Below, piece by piece: positions 60,201 through 64,000 of a stretch of 64,000 nt of DNA. Source of the DNA: Megaleporinus macrocephalus. Lineage: Eukaryota > Chordata > Actinopteri > Characiformes > Anostomidae. Under the pieces are notes generated by a model. It was not told the origin of the DNA and ran no database searches. It was given only the letters and a program-made list of their open reading frames with translations. Numbering within the stretch: the stretch's first letter is position 1; each line of letters starts with the position of its first letter. The stretch is taken from contig CM038719.1 in the NCBI GenBank assembly GCA_021613375.1, forward strand, positions 37,132,120 to 37,196,119, in the 5' to 3' direction. Position numbers and translations under genes: made by a program.

Positions 60201-61030
60201 AGCACTGAAAAAGCACTAATTACTGTAATAATACTTTGAATATTTAATATAAAACATTTTGCTGAGTAAATAAAAGCTTCCTGTCTGAAAAATAGCATAA
60301 TAATATAATATATCAAGCACTGTATCTGTAACTACGTCAACCAATAGCTTCCCATAAGGAAGCTTTTAGAGGGATTAAACTCTTTAGACGTCTGGTTCCT
60401 ATCACCACCACTGTGTACAGTTCTGTATGTTTCCTTATAATGTACCACTCCACTTTGAACCACCATGAAAGACTTTGTTTACATCTCAGTTATGCAATTA
60501 TGCAGAACTCTTGTAATTCCCACTATAAGGCCCTATCTTAATGTGCCAGTGTGTATTAATGTTAATGCATCTGTGTTTGCCTCAAACAACCCTAAGCTTT
60601 CTCTTCCTCAGCCTCCCTCTCCAAATGAGCTGATAGCAGCAGCTTATCACATCTGTGTGGAGGAGAAACACACACATACATACAATGAGGGCAGAGAGAG
60701 AGAGGGAGGGAGAGAGGGAGGCAGGGAGGATGGAAAAACAAGATTTTGGCATGAGGAACATGAAAGATGACATCATTGTGTGTGGGGTAGTGCTGGTTGT
60801 AAGCGGAGGAGCTGATAGTTTTAGCAGGAGGAAGTGAACGGTGTTAGCACGATGAAAACCTGCCTGCCTGAGAACAGCTCGGCTTGCACACACCATCTCC
60901 GCGTCCAAACACCAGCGCCAGATCCAAACTAGATCATATTCACCCCGAGTGGCCCTCTCAGATCCACGCTTCTGTCAGCAGAGTCACTATTTCCTCCACC
61001 TGCTACTGTTGCGGGCAAATGAAAAAGTTT
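60201..61030. other. Mostly unique sequence before terminal minisatellite
   Basis: Includes a fragment of the AAGGGGAATTCC-type element (GACGTCTGGTTCCTATCACC at about 60388) and a short GAGG-rich tract (60690-60732). No exon was recognised on either strand. Confidence 0.4.
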
Positions 61031-64000
61031 CTGATTGAGTGGGCGGGGCTGTTACTGTTCAGGGCTTGATTGACAGAGTGGGCGGGGTTGTTACAGTTGA
61101 CGTTTTGATTGACAGAGTGGGCGAGGTTGTTACAGTTGACGCTTTGATTGACAGAGTGGGCGGGGCTGTTACAGTTGACACTTTGAATGACAGAGTGGGT
61201 GGGGCTGTTGCAGTGCAGGTTTTGATTGACAGAGTGGGTGGGGCTGTTGCAGTGCAGGTTTTGATTGACAGAGTGGGTGGGGCTGTTGCAGTGCAGGTTT
61301 TGATTGACAGAGTGGGTGGTGCTGTAACAGTGCAGGTTTGATTGACAGAGTGGGTGGGGCTGTTGCAGTGCAGCTTTTGATTGACAGAGTGGGTGGGGCT
61401 GTTGCAGTGCAGGTTTTGATTGACAGAGTGGGTGGGGCTGTAACAGTGCAGCTTTTGATTGACAGAGTGGGTGGGGCTGTTGCAGTGCAGGTTTTGATTG
61501 ACAGAGTGGGTGGAGCTGTTACAGTGCAGGTTTTGATTGACAGAGTGGGTGGGGCTGTTGCAGTGCAGGTTTTGATTGACAGAGTGGGTGGAGCTGTTAC
61601 AGTGCAGGTTTTGATTGACAGAGTGGGTGGTGCTGTAACAGTGCAGGTTTTGATTGACAGAGTGGGTGGAGCTGTTACACTGTGTTTTGACTGACAGAGT
61701 GGGTGGAGCTGTTACACTGTGTTTTGACAGACAGAGTGGGTGGGGCTGTAACAGTGCAGGTTTTGATTGACAGAGTGGGTGGGGCTGTTGCAGTGCAGGT
61801 TTTGATTGACAGAGTGGGTGGGGCTGTAACAGTGCAGGTTTTGATTGACAGAGTGAGTGGGGCTGTTGCAGTGCAGGTTTTGATTGACAGAGTGGGTGGG
61901 GCTGTTGCAGTACAGGTTTTGATTGACAGAGTGGGTGGGGCTGTTGCAGTGCAGGTTTTGATTGACAGAGTGGGTGGGGCTGTTGCAGTGCAGGTTTTGA
62001 TTGACAGAGTGGGTGGAGCTGTTACACTGTGTTTTGACAGACAGAGTGGGTGGGGCTGTAACAGTGCAGGTTTTGATTGACAGAGTGGGTGGAGCTGTTA
62101 CACTGTGTTTTGACTGACAGAGTGGGTGGGGCTGTTGCAGTGCAGGTTTTGATTGACAGAGTGGGTGGGGCTGTAACAGTGCAGGTTTTGATTGACAGAG
62201 TGGGTGGGGCTGTTGCAGTGCAGGTTTTGATTGACAGAGTGGGTGGGGCTGTAACAGTGCAGGTTTTGATTGACAGAGTGGGTGGGGCTGTTGCAGTGCA
62301 GGTTTTGATTGACAGAGTGAACGAGGCTGTAACAGTGCAGGTTTTGATTGACAGAGTGGGTGGAGCTGTTACACTGTGTTTTGACTGACAGAGTGGGTGG
62401 AGCTGTTACACTGTGTTTTGACTGACAGAGTGGGTGGGGCTGTTGCAGTGCAGGTTTTGATTGACAGAGTGGGTGGTGCTGTAACAGTGCAGGTTTTGAC
62501 TGACAGAGTGGGTGGAGCTGTTACACTGTGTTTTGACTGACAGAGTGGGTGGAGCTGTTACACTGTGTTTTGACTGACAGAGTGGGTGGAGCTGTTACAC
62601 TGTGTTTTGACTGACAGAGTGGGTGGAGCTGTTACACTGTGTTTTGACTGACAGAGTGAACGAGGTTGTTACAGTGCAGGTTTGATTGACAGAGTGGGTG
62701 GGGCTGTAACAGTGCAGGTTTTGATTGACAGAGTGGGTGGGGCTGTAACAGTGCAGGTTTTGATTGACAGAGTGGGTGGTGCTGTAACAGTGCAGGTTTT
62801 GATTGACAGAGTGGGTGGGGCTGTAACAGTGCAGGTTTTGATTGACAGAGTGGGTGGGGCTGTAACAGTGCAGGTTTTGATTGACAGAGTGGGTGGGGCT
62901 GTAACAGTGCAGGTTTTGATTGACAGAGTGGGTGGGGCTGTTGCAGTGCAGGTTTTGATTGACAGAGTGAACGAGGCTGTAACAGTGCAGGTTTTGATTG
63001 ACAGAGTGGGTGGAGCTGTTACACTGTGTTTTGACTGACAGAGTGGGTGGAGCTGTTACACTGTGTTTTGACTGACAGAGTGGGTGGGGCTGTAACAGTG
63101 CAGGTTTTGATTGACAGAGTGGGTGGGCTGTAACAGTGCAGGTTTTGATTGACAGAGTGGGTGGAGCTGTTACACTGTGTTTTGACTGACAGAGTGGGTG
63201 GAGCTGTTACACTGTGTTTTGACTGACAGAGTGGGTGGGGCTGTTGCAGTGCAGGTTTTGATTGACAGAGTGGGTGGGGCTGTAACAGTGCAGGTTTTGA
63301 TTGACAGAGTGGGTGGAGCTGTTACACTGTGTTTTGACTGACAGAGTGGGTGGAGCTGTTACACTGTGTTTTGACTGACAGAGTGGGTGGAGCTGTTACA
63401 CTGTGTTTTGACTGACAGAGTGGGTGGAGCTGTTACACTGTGTTTTGACTGACAGAGTGAACGAGGTTGTTACAGTGCAGGTTTGATTGACAGAGTGGGT
63501 GGGGCTGTAACAGTGCAGGTTTTGATTGACAGAGTGGGTGGGGCTGTAACAGTGCAGGTTTTGATTGACAGAGTGGGTGAGGCTGTAACAGTGCAGGTTT
63601 TGACTGACAGAGTGGGTGGAGCTGTTACACTGTGTTTTGACTGACAGAGTGGGTGGAGCTGTTACACTGTGTTTTGACTGACAGAGTGGGTGGAGCTGTT
63701 ACACTGTGTTTTGACTGACAGAGTGGGTGGAGCTGTTACACTGTGTTTTGACTGACAGAGTGAACGAGGTTGTTACAGTGCAGGTTTGATTGACAGAGTG
63801 GGTGGGGCTGTAACAGTGCAGGTTTTGATTGACAGAGTGGGTGGGGCTGTAACAGTGCAGGTTTTGATTGACAGAGTGGGTGGGGCTGTAACAGTGCAGG
63901 TTTTGATTGACAGAGTGGGTGGGGCTGTAACAGTGCAGGTTTTGATTGACAGAGTGGGTGGGGCTGTAACGGTGAAGGTATTGATTGACAGAGTGGGTGG
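61031..64000. repeat. 39/37-bp minisatellite running off the window end
   Basis: About 77 units of two types. Type A (39 bp) is TTTTGATTGACAGAGTGGGT, GGGGCTGTTG, CAGTGCAGG. Type B (37 bp) is TTTTGACTGACAGAGTGGGT, GGAGCTGTTACACTGTG. B units come in runs and are followed by a marker unit with GAACGAGGTTGTTAC at about 62660, 63460 and 63760. The 13-codon period of A gives Ile-Asp-Arg-Val-Gly-Gly open frames that are not genes. Confidence 0.96.

Noticed and set aside
60582..60908. Reverse-strand frame as an upstream dnaaf5 exon
   Set aside because: No HEAT-like helix pairs and no convincing splice sites; part is a GAGG-rich simple repeat.
61039..63038. Ile-Asp-Arg-Val-Gly-Gly repeat frames that could look like a repeat protein
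   Set aside because: Produced by the 39-bp (13-codon) minisatellite; each is broken whenever a 37-bp unit appears.

Overview
The window is nuclear DNA from a vertebrate, almost certainly a ray-finned (teleost) fish. The evidence is spliced Dlx, DUSP3 and DNAAF5 genes with GT-AG introns, Tc1/mariner-like and hAT-like transposons, tRNA-type SINEs, and very long microsatellites and minisatellites. No prokaryotic, CRISPR, phage or plasmid features were seen. An ostariophysan (characin or catfish-like) genome is a guess from the repeat content only.

Three protein-coding genes are supported. (1) A dlx4-type homeobox gene lies on the + strand. Its three coding exons (5209-5452, 18590-18777, 21083-21334) join in frame to give 227 residues, and the homeodomain is split by intron 2 at the usual Dlx position. 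(2) A dusp3 (VHR-type dual-specificity phosphatase) gene lies on the + strand. Its three coding exons (33753-33874, 35718-35950, 39090-39289) give 184 residues with an intact HC(X5)RS active site. (3) The last three coding exons of dnaaf5 (HEATR2, a cytoplasmic dynein-arm assembly factor) lie on the - strand at 55308-55152, 54510-54319 and 43423-43278. The 5' part of dnaaf5 was not found in the window. The three genes have unrelated roles (transcription factor, phosphatase, ciliary assembly factor). They form a linkage block, not an operon or pathway.

Layout: 1-900 is polypyrimidine DNA. 1352-3606 is a pentanucleotide satellite. 4348-4859 holds TA, ATT/AAT and GATA microsatellites. A CpG-rich promoter region and dlx4 exon 1 lie at 4920-5452. 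A 13 kb intron 1 is filled with transposon remnants, a TTAGTR-like array, polypurine and polypyrimidine tracts and a 1.3 kb palindrome. Exon 3 of dlx4 sits between two large arrays of one 34-bp minisatellite (18845-20852 and 21956-24318). 24.3-33.7 kb is intergenic. dusp3 (33.7-39.3 kb) has a 31-bp minisatellite in intron 2 and is bracketed by two oppositely oriented hAT-type elements, each carrying an internal 36-bp minisatellite (29960-31551 and 40361-42803). From 43.3 kb on lie the dnaaf5 exons, with 44-bp and 49-bp minisatellites in the last intron. 61.03 kb to the window end is a 39/37-bp minisatellite that runs off the edge.

By my estimate about one third of the window is long-unit tandem repeat. 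These arrays produce long open frames (up to 619 codons) that are artefacts of repeat periodicity. The most notable observations are the paired hAT elements with subterminal minisatellites and 8-bp target duplications, the AGATAA-bearing arrays on both sides of the dlx4 last exon, a short inverted-terminal-repeat element family present at least ten times, and a minisatellite that begins at the broken end of a LINE fragment.
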